Positions 10,301-22,665 are shown, counted from the first letter of the stretch. The stretch: DNA of 64,000 bases from Eudorina sp. 2006-703-Eu-15 (GCA_003117195.1 BDSI01000024.1:589347-653346), one strand, 5' to 3'. The notes: generated from the letters alone by a model not told the origin. Translations and numbers: made by a program.

Positions 10301-13300
10301 TCGTTACGCCATCTATGTCGCCCTCCATCCGCCCTCGCTCCCATCTGGGTTCGACACGCCATTTGGGTCCCCCTCCATCCGCAGCGCAGTATCAATATGT
10401 CTACCAATTTAGTATACCCCGCCCCTCCATCCGCAGCGCAGTATCAATATGTCTACCAATTTAGTATACCCCGCCCCTCCATCCGCAGCGCAGTATCAAT
10501 ATGTCTACCAATTTAGTATACCCCGCCCTCCATCCGCAGCGCAGTATCAATATGTCTACCAATTTAGTATACCCCGCCCCTCCATCCGCAGCGCAGTATC
10601 AATATGTCTACCAATTTAGTATACCCCGCCCCTCCATCCGCAGCGCAGTATCAATATGTCTACCAATTTAGTATACCCCGCCCCTCCATCCGCAGCGCAG
10701 TATCAATATGTCTACCAATTTAGTATACCCCGCCCCTCCATCCGCAGCGCAGTATCAATATGTCTACCAATTTAGTATACCCCGCCCCTCCATACGCCCC
10801 GCAGCCCCATCCCCGATGACATCCGCGGCGCCACCGTCCAGGAGCCGCCCGTGCTGGCGCAGTGCTTCACGGGGGTGGAGCAGCGCCGACCGGGCGATGT
10901 GAACAACGCGGTGTCGGCCCTGCGGCTGGCCATGCGAAACATCACGGGGCAGCTCAACGGAGTCGTCAAGGTGCGGCAACCGGGCTGGGCGAGGGGCGAC
11001 CGGGCTGGCGGCTAGGCCAGGCTAGGGGCGACTGGGCTGGGCTCGAGAGATCACACCGGCGAGCTATCATATATTTTGCTCTTGGCAATAAGGGCAGCCA
11101 ACCGTCTCCACCCGTGCGCCCCTACCCTCCAACGGCCGTTCCCGATGCCGCCGCCGTCGCCACCTCGCAGTCGCTGCTGAAGCTGCGGTCCACCAAGGCG
11201 GGGATGCTCCGCTGGCTGGGCGGGGTGCTGGACGGCAACGCGGGCCGCTCCAAGCTGCGGTTCGATCCGGAGGCGGTGGCGCCGGACGGGTTCCTGGCCA
11301 ACGTGGCCACCGGTGAGAGGGCTGCTGGGGGTGGTGGAGGTGTGTGTGGTGGGGTGGGGGCGGCGGTGCTGCCCGACGCATGGGGGATGAGGGCCGGAGG
11401 CCGGAGGCCCGGAGGGGCAAGAAGGGATGTCGGGAACGTGAAGGTCTTGCCCGGGGCCAGCAGCGCGGTGGCGGCGGTTGTGTAGTTGTGAGGTGGTAGG
11501 GCAAGGAGTACAACTCGCATATTGAAAGAGCAGCGGGTGCCTTGCGGTGGGTGGGTCATTGAGGCGGCGCTGTGTTGCCTTTATGGCCTCAATGCCGCCG
11601 TCGCCGTCGCCGCGGTATCGCGACCCCAACTGTCGCATCACCCCCATTTGTCAATAAAGACAGCGAAATCGCGAAAAAATCACCGATTGCGTGGCAGTTG
11701 TCCCCACACGTCGTAGCAACCCCAGCCGCACCGCCGCACAAACAACCGCCACATGGGGCCCAACGGCCCCCTTGCCCCTTGCTGCTCGCGACCCTGCACG
11801 CCGGCCAACCCTTTTGAAGGCTTAAGAAGTTAAGATCTGGATCTCAAACCAGCCAGTATCACGCCCTCCCTGTTCCCACACGCCTTCGCAGTACTGCTCA
11901 AGCTGTGCGGCCCCTTCATGGACATCTCCGCCGGATCGCCCTTCTGGAGGCGCGTGGACCCCGGCTTCGTGGCGGCGGGCGGGCTGCTCGACGCGTCGTA
12001 CGCCGCCGAGACCAGGCTGGCGGCGGCGAGTGACGAGGAGGCGGCCTGGAGGGAGCGCGTGCGCAGCAACGCGGCGGCGTCGGCGTCGGCACCGGACGGC
12101 GGCAGCGGGCCCTGTGAGTACGGCACCCCGTGCGGGCCAGAGGCGAGGTGGTTTGCTGTACCGGCTATCTTTACGGTACGATGATATCAGGTCGAGCGAG
12201 GCGCAGGTTCGCGAGCAGGTTCGCATCCGACCCGACCCGATTCGAGCAGGCGCCGTACTCTTGTGTGTCGCTGGGTTGTGCGTTTGGGGGTTGAAATGGA
12301 AAGAGAAAAGACACGTGTGGGGGAGGAGAGTCCGGTTCACGTGCTAGGGGCGTCTCACGGGGGACGAGGCATGCGGTCCGGCACGCTACGGTGCGTGTGA
12401 GCGAGCACGCGCGCCCTGCCACGAGGGACGGACCGCGTGTGCTTCAATTAATGATCGCCTTGCACGGCTTCGTGACTTCTGGCCTGCCGGCCGGTGCCTG
12501 CCCTGGGCGTGGAGTCTGGCAAACAACGTGGTGGAAATTATTCCGCCACTGCCGCCGCGCTCGCCCTCACCACCGCCGCGCCCGCACCGCAGCCTCGCCC
12601 ACGGCTGCCGGGGCCGGCGGTTCGGACGGCTTCCACTTCATCTGCCAGGCGTTCTTCCTGACGGCCCACGCGCTGCACATCGGGCCCGTGAGGTCCATGA
12701 CGCACCTGGAGAACGACCTGGCTCACAACGTGCACTTCCTCAGGGTGAGGTTGAGGGCGGGGAGGGGAGGAAGGGAGGGCGGAGGGGAGGGCGGAGGGGG
12801 AGGGCGAGGCGAAGGGCGGGTGGGAAGGCGCAAGTTGTGGGGGAGGGTTCCTTGATGGAGGACGAGGGACGGCGGAGGGGGCGGTGGCAGAAGGGGTTCT
12901 CAGCAGCGCGCCGGGTTGGCAGCAGGGAGGGAGGGAGGGAGGGCGGCGCACGCGGCGGGGAGGAAGGGCGACGACATGGCGCGTGCAGCAGCAGGTCGGA
13001 GGGCTTAGTGCCCTGTGCGGAGCGACGTGGTCCAGGTGATGGTGATAGGCGTGTCTTCCGGCCCCGTGGAGGTGATGGCAGCCTGCACCACGCACCAAAA
13101 CACGCCGCTGCAGCACTCTCCCGGTCTGGTTTTCTCCGAACATGTCAAGGCCCCGCGCGTGCTGTGTCGGGTGCGTCCCCTAGCCTCCGGGCCCCAGCGT
13201 TTCGCGCCGCCAGCGCCTCCTCCGCCTCCGCTGTGCTCCGCAGCACACAGCACCACACTGCTCTGCAATGCGCCACGCTGCGTTGCACCGCACCGCACCA

Positions 13301-16300
13301 CACAGCACCACACCGCACTGATCTGTTCCGTTTCGCTTGACCCCGCCCTGACCTGCGCTGCACTGCAGGGACACGTGAACCAGACCGAGGCCATGATGCA
13401 AGAGTGAGTGGCGGGCGGGCAGCTTTACCCCCCCCTTGCCTGGGTTCGTTCTTCGGGTTAATTATTTCTTTTTCAATTTAATCCCCCCCTGGGGCGGCCA
13501 GAGGATCAAACGAAGGAAACAACCCCAGAACGAACCCGGGCCACCTCAGCACGTGTTGGTGGAGAAGTACTGTGCGACCCGTTACTTGAACCCACGTGCT
13601 TGTGTCAGCTGCGTCTGTGTGTCCGCCGCTGTCCTAACGTGCGGATCACCCTCCCCGGACTCTGCGCCTCTCTCTCCCCCCCTCCCTCGCCGCGTCGCTC
13701 GCTTACTCCTCCCCTGCGTACCGGTACGCGCCAAACGGCTCTCCCGCACTTTAAACGGACGCCGCCGGCTGCGGCGTCGGCCCCCCGCCCACCCAGGTTG
13801 TCCAACCCCGGCGAGCGGGCCATGGCGGAGCTCGGCCTCCAGCGGGCCCGCGCCCAGCTCGACTACCTGCAGGCCCGCTACCAGGCCTTCCTGACGGTGC
13901 TGCTGGACCCGGTGCTGGTCGCCGACATGCTGTCCTTCTACAGGTATGTATGTATGTACACGAAAACTGAGCCGCGACTAGCTGAGTCCGTGTGTGTGTA
14001 TGTGTGTTGCTTAGGCAGGCAGAACAGGAGTGCATGACATGCACAGGCGGAGTAGCGCCCGGAAGTTGCCCGTATGCGTATAAAATGTACCCATTGCCCG
14101 ACCCATGTGTGTGTGTGTGTGTGAAACCCGCCCTACAGGTGTGTTGTGTGGGGGCCGCCTGGCTGAGGGGTTGGGTTGGGCGCCACTCGTTGCCTGCCTT
14201 GGGTATGTGCATTGTACGGCAGCTCTGACCGCTGTACGGCACACCTCCCCCTGCCCGCCCTCTCCCTTGCCCCTGACACGGTTCAGGGGGCAGAACCTTT
14301 GCTGTTGTGTTCCCTCATTGCCGCCCCCCCGTTTCCGTCCGTCCCTCCCAGGTATAGCGCAGTATAGATATGTTTACCGACTTCCTGTTCCCTCCCTCCT
14401 TCCCTCCCCGGTGGTGGTGGTGGTGGTGGTGGTGGGTGCAGGCTGATGGCCGCCTGGCTGACCAGCATGGCCACGGGCAGCCCGGGGGGCAGCGGGGCGG
14501 CGCTGCTGTCGCTGCCGCTGCCGGAGCCCGCACCGCAGGCCTTCACTTGCATGCCGGTGGGTGGGCGGGCGGGCGGGCGGATGGGTAGGTGGGTGGGTGG
14601 GTGGGTGGGTGGGTGGGTGGGTGGGTGGGTGGGTGGGCGGGTGGGTGGGTGGGCGGGCGGGCGGGTGGTGGGCGGGCGGGCGGGCGGGCGGGTGGTGGGC
14701 GGGTAGGTGGGTGGGCGGGCGGGCGGGCGGGCGGGTGGGTGAGTTAGTGAGAGGGAGGCTCACCTGGGAGCAACGGGGAGATGTGACCTCGGAATGTGAC
14801 CGATCCAGTTCCTCCCTTCGTCACGAGGGCGGCCCACACGGCATGTCCTCATCACTGGAGCAGGAGAGCTTTCTTTGCCCGAGCAGGAGATGGCCGATGA
14901 TAGATTGACGCCCTGATGGCAGTGCGCCCCATCGCGGATGATCCTTGTCATCCCTCTGATGTCATCTGGAGGAGTCCGCGAACCGTTGCGTGGGCGGGAT
15001 CCTCCGCATCACTTGGGCGGCATAACGTGGCCTCCTGGTTGCCTGGCCTGTCCGCCGTGGATTTGTGTATGAACCCCTGGGGGCACCTCTGGGTGCCTAG
15101 ATGCCCCCCCGGGGATGTTGGGGCGGGCAGGCTCGTCAGCTGAGGCGATGTGTCCCCCGTGCTGCTGCCGGGCTAGAACGAGGTGGAGGTGGAGGGTGAG
15201 GTGTCAAACAGGACGTCGTGGTGGCGAGCGTCACCACGCCGCCGCCACCACCACCACCACCACCACCACCACCGCAACCACCCGCGTGGATTGCTGTCAT
15301 GAGACATACCCAACATGATTCGGGTGGTACCCCTCCCTCCATCCCCACCCCCACCCCCGCCTCCCCATCCCTACCCCCAGGAGTACTTTGTGGAGGACAT
15401 GTGCTCGGTGCTGCTGTTCGTGAGCCGCTTCGCGCCGCAGCTGCTGTCCTCCGCGGCGGACGGGGCGGGGGTGCGGCTGGACGAGTTCGCCATCATCTTC
15501 ACCACCCTCATGGCCTCGCCCAAGTACATCCGCTCGGCCTTCCTCAGGTGGGGCAGGAGGGTGGGTTCACAAGGAGGGAAACGAAGAAGAAGAAGAAGAA
15601 GAAGAAGCAGCCCAGAACACGAACAACGCTTATTACATAGCCCATACCAACGTTCACATTGCTTAAGACGACCCTAGGGAGCTGCGGGGGAAGGTGGCCG
15701 GGGGTTCAGGTGGGAGGGAGTAGAGAGAAGTGGTACATCGCCGCAAACTACAACGAAGGGGCCGGCGGGGAAAACGGAGGCGGGTTGGTGGGAAGGTCTC
15801 GGCGGCTGTCCGGCGGCTGTGGTGATCCGGTGCAGTGAGCGATGGGGGAAGTTGGTTAGGCTAGACGGCGAGTTGGTTCAACGGGGTGTGTTGCGGCAGT
15901 TGCCGTGCAAGGGCAGGGTCCCCCCCCGCAGAGTCCCGGCGGGGGAAAGCGTCTCGGGGGCAGCAGGGGGCCGCAGGGACAGCGGCAGCGCCGCGTGTTA
16001 ACCCACTGTGAACGTGGGTCAGCGACTCCCTGCGTCCCTGCCCGTCCTTTGGGTTAGGGTTAAGCGCGGCACCTCGTCTGCTGGTGGTGGTGGTGGTGGT
16101 GCTGCTGATGCTGATGCTGATGCCTCCCCCCCTGTGCCGGCTCCCTCAGGTCCAAGCTGAGCGAGGTTCTGGAGCTGTGGCTGCCGCAGAACGAGGACGA
16201 GGAGACGACGGGGTGGGGGCGTGGGAGGGAAAGGGGCCGGGGACCCGGTCTGTACTTTTGGGGGGATCGACCCATCCGACCGGACCGGGCCCGACCGGAC

Positions 16301-19300
16301 CCGACATGGGGGCGTGTGGTTTTGGGTGTGGAGGAGTTATCCGCGGAGGCGCAGGGGCCGGGGCGTGCGGCCGAACACGGCGGGGGGGGGGGCGGCCGCA
16401 GGGCATCCGTCCATGTGTTTAGTTAGATAATTAGTTAGATAAGAGATCCGCCCGACCCAACCCCACGGTCCAGGTCCATGTGTGTGCGCTGCATACATGT
16501 GACTGCCGTCGACATGTGCGGTGCACTGCACTGCACTGCACGGCGCTGCACACTCTCACGGGGGCCCAGCGCAGGCCACAGCCGCAGTGACATGGTGCCC
16601 AGCTGCCTACTCGTCCACCTTACGGCATGGACCTGACCCGACTGAACCAACTGACCCGCCCGCTGCGATGCCGCCCACGTGACACCCACCGGATATCCGG
16701 TCTGGTCCGGTCGCATCCCTTGCGGTCCGGTCTGCCCGGTCCTCCTCGGTCCGGTCACGTTTCCGGGTGTGTGTGTGTGTGTGTGGTTCGGCCGCAGGCG
16801 GGCCGCCTTTCGCCGTCGCGGCCCCTCGGGTCCCTCCGCGGAGCTTGCGTCGCTGTTCAACTGCCACCCGCTGGTCATCCAGCACCTGACGCCTGTGCTG
16901 GTGCGGCTGTACAACGACATCGAGCACACGGAGCGCGAGGGCGCCTTCTACTTCAAATTCAATATGCGGACCACCATCGCCAACATCCTCAAGTACCTGT
17001 GGGCGCAGCCGCAGCACCGGTGGGGCGGGGCTGTGTGGGCGGGGGGGCGGCGGCGGGGACGGGGCGATGCGGACGGGGGCTGGCCTGATGGTTTGCATCG
17101 AAACACAGAGCCCACAAGCCCGGAACGATTCCGTTCATCGTAGGCTTTAACGCCATTGCCCCCAGCGCCATTGCCCCCACTGCCCCCAGCGCCATTGCCC
17201 CCACTGCCATTGCCCCCACTGCCCCAACTGCCAGTGCCCCTGCCTCTCCATAACGTTTTCGGTGATGACCATGTTGTGACGGCTACCCCTTCCCCCGGTT
17301 GTCGCAGGGCGGTGTGGCTGGCGTCGGTGCGCGTTGAGGAGTACCGGGGCAACAGCGAGCGCTTCGCCAACATGCTGCTCAACGACCTGACGTACCTGCT
17401 GGACGAGGTACGGCGGGGGTTTGTACGGCGGGTGGCCGGCCGCGGTCGCGGTTGCCACGGGGGGTTAACCGCTGATTCCACGGGTGTCCCGCCAAGGGGG
17501 GGGGGTAATGGCCGGGCACTGGGGGGCTCTGCTCAAGGGAGCCTCTAGACGGAGCGCTCGTGGGCGCAGCACCTCTCGGGACGGATGCCGCTGTACACAT
17601 CTGGCTGGCTGGCTGGCTCTGGCTGGCTGGCTACCAGGCTGTCAATCGGGCTGTTTGTGCCCCGTGGTTATGGCCCCTGACCTGGCCGCCAACCTGCCCG
17701 CTCCACCGCGCCTCTCCCCGGCCCGGCCCCTCTCCCCCGTAGGCGCTCAAGCTGCTCAAGCTGCTACGGGAGGCGGAGGAGACCCGGGCGGATGAGGCCC
17801 GCTGGGCGGCCATGTCGCGGGAGGTGAGCGGGGAGGGGAGGAGGGGAGGGGGCCAGACAAGGCACCCCATCCCGACCGCTGTGTCGGCATACGTCCTATG
17901 CCTTGGTACAGACGCTCAATACTGTTAGACCCCATCCTGACCCCATCCCATCCATTCAGGCACTCTACAGCTCCCCTCCTGGGGAGCAGCTGGACCTCCG
18001 CACATCTTGGCTCCCCGCACCTTGCCTGGCAGCTGACGGCATATTCCCTCCTGCCGGCTGCTCTCAATTCGTTGCTTTGTACCAAACCGCCGCCTTCTCT
18101 CCCTTCCCCTCCCTCCCTTCATCCCACCCCCACCACCACCCCCTCGCTCTTCAGGAGCGCGACGAGGTGGTTAGCATGCAGGACCGCAACGGCAACAACC
18201 TGACGGCCATGATCCGGTCCGCCAACTCCGTCATCGACACCCTCAACTTCATCACAGAGGAGGTCGGTGGCCGGGAGGCCCAGGGGGCGGGCGGTTAGAT
18301 GGGCGGCGGGTGGATGGGCGGCGGATCGGTGGGCGGCGGGTGGATGGGCGGCGGATCGGTGGGCGGCGGATCGGTGGGCGGCGGGTGGATGGGCGGCGGG
18401 TGGATGGGCGGCGGGTGGATGGGCGGCGGGTGGATGGGCGGCGGGTGGATGGGCGGCGGGTGGATGGGCGGCGGATCGGTGGGCGGCGGATCGGTGGGCG
18501 CGCTGAGAGCATGGAGACTAGGAGCCGCCTTGCACCCTCCGCTCCAACCGTGTTTTGCACAGCCGGCTTCCGTTGTCCCCCAACCGGCTCGCAACAGCCA
18601 GACCGGATGTCAAGTGCAGCCAGAGCAGTGCAGTGTCAAACGCACCAGAGACGGGAGGCCAAACACGGGAGGCCAAAAGAGAACGTTGGGCATGTCCACC
18701 ATGCCAGACCTTTCCACCCGCTGATCTCCCTCAGCGCCCCCGCGACCCCGCACCTGTGGCTAACACGCTAACGCACGCCGTCCTGCCCCTCCTCCTCCGT
18801 GGTGTTTCAGTCCACTGCCCTCCCCCATACTGGCCGCTTATCCCCCTATGCAACTCCCCTCCCCCGCCCCGCCCTGCCCCCCTCCCAGCCCGACACCACC
18901 CGCACGCTGCTGCAGCCCCACATGGTGGAGCGGCTGCGCGACTCCCTCAACTACTTCCTCAAGTACCTGGTGGGGCCGGAGCGCAGGCAGCTCAGGGTGC
19001 GCAACCCCGAGAAGTACAACTTCAACGCGCGGTGAGCGGGCGGACGCGACCCGCCGTCGCCCCACCCCCCTCACCACCCACCCCTCATCCTTCGGCCCTC
19101 AGCGTCTTTCCCCCGTTCTTGGCGCATCCCATCCCATTCCCGCGTGCTTAGGTCTGGGATCCCCCCAGCCCCCTACGTCTTCCTCCTCTCCGAAGTACTC
19201 TCCTCCTGGTGTCACCCACATCTGCGATACCGTTGCACGTGCGGCCCGGCCCCCACCCCACGCACGCTCCGCCTAACCTCCCTCCTCCCTCTGCTCTGGC

Positions 19301-20969
19301 CTCTCTTCCCGCCGCCCTCTCTCACCACCACCACCACCGCCCAACCCCAACCCCCACCCCAGCGAGCTGCTCCGGGGCCTGGTAAGGGTGTACCTCCACG
19401 TGGACTCCATCGACCGGGCCCTCCCGCGACCCGACGGCAGCGGGCCCGTGTTCGCGGCGGCGGTGGGCAGCGACAAGCGCTCCTTCAAGCCCGAGTACTT
19501 CCTGGAGGTGGGTGGGGCACTGGGTGGGGCACTGGGTGGGTGATGAAGAAACAGCCCAGACACACCCAGCCCGGCCCAGCCCGGGTGGGTGGGTGACTGA
19601 GTGGGTGGGTGCGTGCGTGGGTGCGTGGGTGCGTGCGTGGGTGGGTGGGTGGGTGACTGGGTGGGTGGGTGGGTGGGTGGGTGGGTGGGTGACTGGGTGG
19701 GTGGGTGGGTGGGTGGGTAGGGTCGCCAGCTGCGGCTCACGGATGTGACCACTCCCCATGGGCGGTGGGGTGGAGGGGTGAATTGGGCCGTGCTGTGTGC
19801 TCCTCTCTCAAGGTATGCGCCTTCACAGACCCACACCTGAACACGCCTCCGCTGTCATCCTTGCCCGCCACCACGGATCCCACCGCCGCAGCTGGTGTGG
19901 TACTGTATGGGATCACCGCCGCTGGCCCCGCCTGTCCCCCGTCTGTTCGCGCACCTGTCCCCCGCCTGTTCACGCACCTGTCAGGCTCTGTCGGTTCTGG
20001 ACTCCGCGGGCATGCTGACCGTGGGCCAGCGCGAGCAGCTGGAGCAGCTGTCCCAGCGGGCGCTGGCGGCAGGCAGTGTGGCGGAGGCGGAGGACGAGGT
20101 GATGGGCGAGGACGTGCCGGAGGAGTTCCTATGCGCCATCATGTCCACCATCATGAAGGTGCGGGGGGCGGGGTCGGGGGTCGTGGGCAGGGGGCGGGGC
20201 CAGGGGGCAGGGTCGGGGTTGGGGTCGGGGCAGGGTCGGGGTCGGGGCAGGGTCGGGGTCGGAGCAGGGCACTTTGGTGCGATGGGGCGGGGTCCGGGCG
20301 GGGCCGAGTTGATGCGCCCATAGGACTCCATGGAGGGGTTTGAGTGCTAGGGTGCCCTGGCACGAACGCGGGAAGAGGCGGTGCGATGTCGATGCGAGGG
20401 GGTACCGTGCCGTACCATCAACGGGAGTTCGGAACTGGTCGACGGGGCGGCGGGGCGGCGGCAGCTGCAGTGTCACCCGCCACCCGTCACCCATCACCCA
20501 GCTGATAACAGGACTTAGCTAGGGTCCGGCTCCTGTCCGGCTCCTGTCCTGATTATGCCGTCTGGGGTGAGCCACGTGTCCCGGCCGTACAGCACCTTGT
20601 CGACCGCACCGTGCACCGTGGACTCACTCCACCACCCTGCCCCGGCCTCGTCTACTCATTGAGACCCCGCCGCCATCGCGCAGCAACCCAACGCCTCCCC
20701 ACCTCACTCCCCTTCCTCCCCGGCCCCCTTCCCACCCGACCCCGCCCCCTCGCCCTACGGCCCCTCCCCGCCCACCCCCCGCCCTCCAGGACCCGGTGAT
20801 GCTGCCCAGCGGTGTGGTGGTGGACCGCCCCAACATCCTGCGCCACCTGCTGTCCGACCCCACCGACCCCTTCTCCCGACTGCCGCTCACGGAGGGGCTG
20901 CTGGAGGGGCTGCCGGACCTGGCGGCGCGGATCGCCGAGTGGCGCCGCACGCGCAGCAGCACCCAGTGA
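7344..20969 (+). CDS. UFD2: ubiquitin conjugation factor E4 (UFD2) with C-terminal U-box, 22 exons, complete
   Basis: The exons are 7344-7454, 7528-7722, 8155-8229, 8659-8896, 9628-9838, 10805-10970, 11171-11312, 11892-12113, 12593-12744, 13369-13403, 13797-13943, 14442-14556, 15381-15547, 16150-16212, 16798-17019, 17308-17407, 17743-17823, 18155-18262, 18889-19031, 19363-19507, 19985-20158 and 20790-20969. They total 3192 nt and encode 1063 residues, close to plant UFD2. A TAG lies in frame upstream of the ATG. The UFD2 core contains HYLMGCYERSSEELRR (about 80), FHFICQAFFLTAHALHIG, EYFVEDMCSVLLFVSRF, YIRSAFL, FYFKFNMRTTIANILKYLW and RFANMLLNDLTYLLDE. The U-box runs from about 989 (VPEEFLCAIMSTIMK, DPVMLPSG, LLSDPTDPFSRLPL) to the stop. 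Known UFD2 proteins extend ubiquitin chains on E1-E2-E3-modified substrates together with CDC48/p97 in the cytosol and nucleus. Exon 17 uses a TAG acceptor, and the introns carry several satellites. Confidence 0.95.
7901..7934 (+). repeat. dispersed element R4
   Basis: GGGCGGGTTGCATTTCTAAA with flanking CAC lies in UFD2 intron 2. Three further copies lie in introns of other genes at 28633-28665 (minus), 58839-58865 (plus) and 61304-61336 (minus). Confidence 0.65.
9362..9434. other. AT-rich islet inside UFD2 intron 4
   Basis: About 70 bp of markedly AT-rich sequence (CAATATGAATATATTACC onward) are embedded in an otherwise GC-rich intron. I see no coding meaning. It could be the remnant of an insertion. 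Confidence 0.5.
10381..10795 (+). repeat. 52-bp tandem array (8 copies) in UFD2 intron 5, R1 family
   Basis: Copies start at 10381, 10433, 10485, 10536, 10588, 10640, 10692 and 10744. The period is 52 bp, with one 51-bp copy lacking a C. The unit core is ATATGTCTACCAATTT, followed by a C-rich tract and CGCAG. The array ends about 9 nt before the exon 6 acceptor, so the last unit supplies the acceptor's pyrimidine tract. Each unit carries an acceptor-like CCGCAG. There are no spacers and no cas genes, so it is not CRISPR. Confidence 0.97.
11645..11680 (+). repeat. dispersed element R3
   Basis: ATTTGTCAATAAAGACAGCG followed by AAATCGCG lies in UFD2 intron 7. It is the fullest copy of the family. 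Confidence 0.65.
13442..13490 (+). repeat. dispersed element R2
   Basis: GGGTTCGTTCTTCGGGTTAA, then a T-rich run and CAATTTAATCCCCC, lies in UFD2 intron 10. Other copies are listed in the R2 finding. Confidence 0.65.
14026..14065 (+). repeat. dispersed element R5
   Basis: GGCAGGCAGAACAGGAGTGC follows a TG tract in UFD2 intron 11. A near-identical copy is at 28670-28710, in the methyltransferase gene. Confidence 0.6.
14345..14390 (+). repeat. R1 copy before UFD2 exon 12
   Basis: GCGCAGTATAGATATGTTTA followed by CCGACTTCCTG and a pyrimidine tract ends about 50 nt before the acceptor at 14442. Confidence 0.6.
14554..14747. repeat. GGGT/GGGC minisatellite in UFD2 intron 12
   Basis: Tandem GGTGGGTGGGC tetranucleotide-type repeats start directly at the exon 12 donor (14557). 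Several frames are open through it, giving artefactual Gly/Trp/Val repeat peptides. Confidence 0.9.
17151..17240. repeat. GCCATTGCCCCCACT minisatellite in UFD2 intron 15
   Basis: Imperfect tandem copies of a unit built from GCCATTGCCCCCA lie between exon 15 and exon 16. Confidence 0.75.
18298..18500. repeat. 15-bp minisatellite in UFD2 intron 18
   Basis: About 13 copies of GGGCGGCGGGTGGAT and a GGATCGGT variant are present. It lies in the intron between 18262 and 18889. The unit length is a multiple of three, so all frames remain open, but it is not an exon. Confidence 0.93.
19558..19720. repeat. GGGT-type satellite in UFD2 intron 20
   Basis: Long runs of GGGTGGGTGACTGGGTGGGT follow the exon 20 donor. 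Confidence 0.9.
20165..20275. repeat. GGGGTCGGGGCAGG minisatellite in UFD2 intron 21
   Basis: G-rich imperfect tandem units lie directly after the exon 21 donor at 20159. Confidence 0.8.
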
Positions 20970-21102
20970 AGAGGAAGACAGAGTGGGCGTCGGGGGGCTC
21001 GGAGGGGTCGGGGCAGCGGTGTACGTGATCTGGGGAAAGTGGGGGCTCGGAGCTCCGCAGTCGAGTCGAGGTGTGTTACGCTGCCGGCTAGGGTTTACGG
21101 GG
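20970..21102. other. UFD2 downstream region
   Basis: This lies between the UFD2 stop and the first copy of the 443-bp duplication. It probably contains the UFD2 3' UTR. No clear polyadenylation signal was identified by eye. Confidence 0.4.
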
Positions 21103-21327
21103 TTGCTAGCCGCCAGCGGAGGCGCGCAGGCGTCGTCGTACACCGCCGACAGCCGGGTCTTCGCGAACAACATCGGATCGGCCGGAGACACGGAGGCGAT
21201 CAAGCGGCTTTTGACGGAGTACGGCATGGGGCCGACGGCCGGGCTGGCCTTCTACGGCGTTGGGTTTGACTGCACGAACGCGGCGGCATGGACGACCGGG
21301 TGGGACGGTACGACAACTGTCCCGTAA
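21103..21327 (+). pseudogene. coding-like 3' fragment, plus strand, in copy A
   Basis: The frame TTG CTA GCC GCC AGC runs to TAA at 21325-21327 with strongly G/C third positions, as expected of an exon in this genome. It encodes about 74 residues with FANNIGSAGDTEAIKRLLTEYGMGPTAGLAFYG-type sequence. It lacks the upstream exon present before copy B, so it is probably a detached gene tail. I recognise no family. Confidence 0.4.
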
Positions 21328-21515
21328 GGGTTCGTGGCGGCGGCGTCCGCGTTGCTGAACACCACGAGGTCGCCGTACAGGACGCGGTCGTGGGTGCCGA
21401 CGTCGTTTGCGAACTTCAGCCGCCTGCCGTCGGTGTGCAACGCCTGGACCCAGCTCTGATGATCACGGAAGATGAGGGGTTCGATGCGATCAGTCCGGCG
21501 TCGTCGTGTTCCGCA
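21252..21515 (-). pseudogene. coding-like 3' fragment, minus strand, in copy A
   Basis: On the minus strand a frame with high G/C third positions reads IFRDHQSWVQALHTDGRRLK and continues through LYGDLVVFSNADAA to a TAG at 21252-21254. Its last 76 nt overlap the plus-strand frame, tail to tail. The family is not recognised and the 5' boundary is unclear. Confidence 0.35.
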
Positions 21516-22628
21516 TACTGACCCCCTGAAAATCAAGGCCGTCCCTTCTGTCCTCGTATTGAGCTCGTGCACAAATGATCACGCGTTCGGCTCGTACACT
21601 TTAATGAACGGATGAACGTTACAGCGGACCCCAAAGGGATCAACTGTGTATACCAGGGCAAGCCCCAGCAGGCCCCAACGACAAGGCGGCAAGACACCTC
21701 CACACCTCGACGCCGCGAAGACAAGTAGGGGTCGGCTTCCTCGAAGCCGGAAAAGGGCGGGGCCCCCTATAATCCGTACAGGCCGCTTGCTTTAGAAGGA
21801 AAACTCTATTACCGCGCAACAGTGTGAGAGAATGAAAGGTTGCCATTGGGGGTGTCGTTGTTGTTGAAGGGGGATCGGCGTGCATAGATTCACCAAGCCC
21901 AAACACGTCGGCAGCCCCGAAACCATCCTGCAGTACGCGCCGCCGGCGACGGCGGTCACCGTATCGGCACTATGGTACCGATAGTCGCCTCTGCACTACC
22001 ACATCCGTCTGTCAAGCAGATGATCACAAAGCAAGCTTGAAGCATCCTTGTTTTGCCGTGAAACTGTAGTTGTTTGGTCCGTCGGCCGGCATGCAACCCT
22101 TCAGTTGCACGCCCGCAGCAGACGTGAACCTCTAAAATTTGCTATCAATAGTTACATAGCAAATGTAAGGCAAAAACAGGGTGCGAAAAAGCCTCGGTGA
22201 GACCCGGACTTTGGGCCATCGGAACTGGAGAACTCGTTGGTACTCGGTATGCTATCCCTTTGCATCTTGAAACTTTGATTCAATACATATTGTTGATTTG
22301 TATTCATTTGGCAAGACAGAAAGGCAAATCTTGATGTTGGTGGTATCTTGATGTTCAAACATCAGAACACTATCGAAGTTCAATTTAGCACGCGCCGCCC
22401 ATTCCTAATCCAAGTATTCATCACGCGGCACCCGTTGAAACAAATATGAGCGCGAGAGGCGTTGGGTGGACGTTGACCCGGGTCCATGGAAACCGCAGAG
22501 CTTTACTTTGACCGTTTGTGCGCAAAGAATTTTTTTCAGCCAAACCAAAGTTACCTTGCAATAGAGGACAATTAATATGACAAACATAGCGAATTAGTTT
22601 AGCGGATAATGAACGTTTTGCCGTTACC

Positions 22629-22629
<1 letters not shown>

Positions 22630-22665
<36 letters not shown>
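22630..22665. repeat. (CA)n microsatellite
   Basis: An uninterrupted CA dinucleotide run of about 17 units. Confidence 0.95.

Larger units (their letters stand above)
21103..21545. repeat. 443-bp direct repeat, copy A
   Basis: About 443 bp are nearly identical to 26100-26543, with the differences I noticed being scattered single-base changes and two small indels near the right end. The similarity starts abruptly at TTGCTAGCC and fades after CCCTGAAAA. Copy A is 4997 bp upstream of copy B. Each copy contains the ends of two convergent coding-like frames (separate entries). No TG...CA ends or target-site duplication were found, so it does not look like an LTR. Confidence 0.93.

Noticed and set aside
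10381..10795. 52-bp array as a CRISPR array
   Set aside because: The copies are head-to-tail without unique spacers, inside a eukaryotic intron, with no cas genes.
14554..14760. Gly/Trp/Val repeat protein on either strand
   Set aside because: It is an artefact of the GGGT satellite in UFD2 intron 12.
18298..18560. Gly/Trp/Met repeat protein
   Set aside because: The open frames come from a 15-bp minisatellite within UFD2 intron 18; splice phases of exons 18 and 19 join across it.
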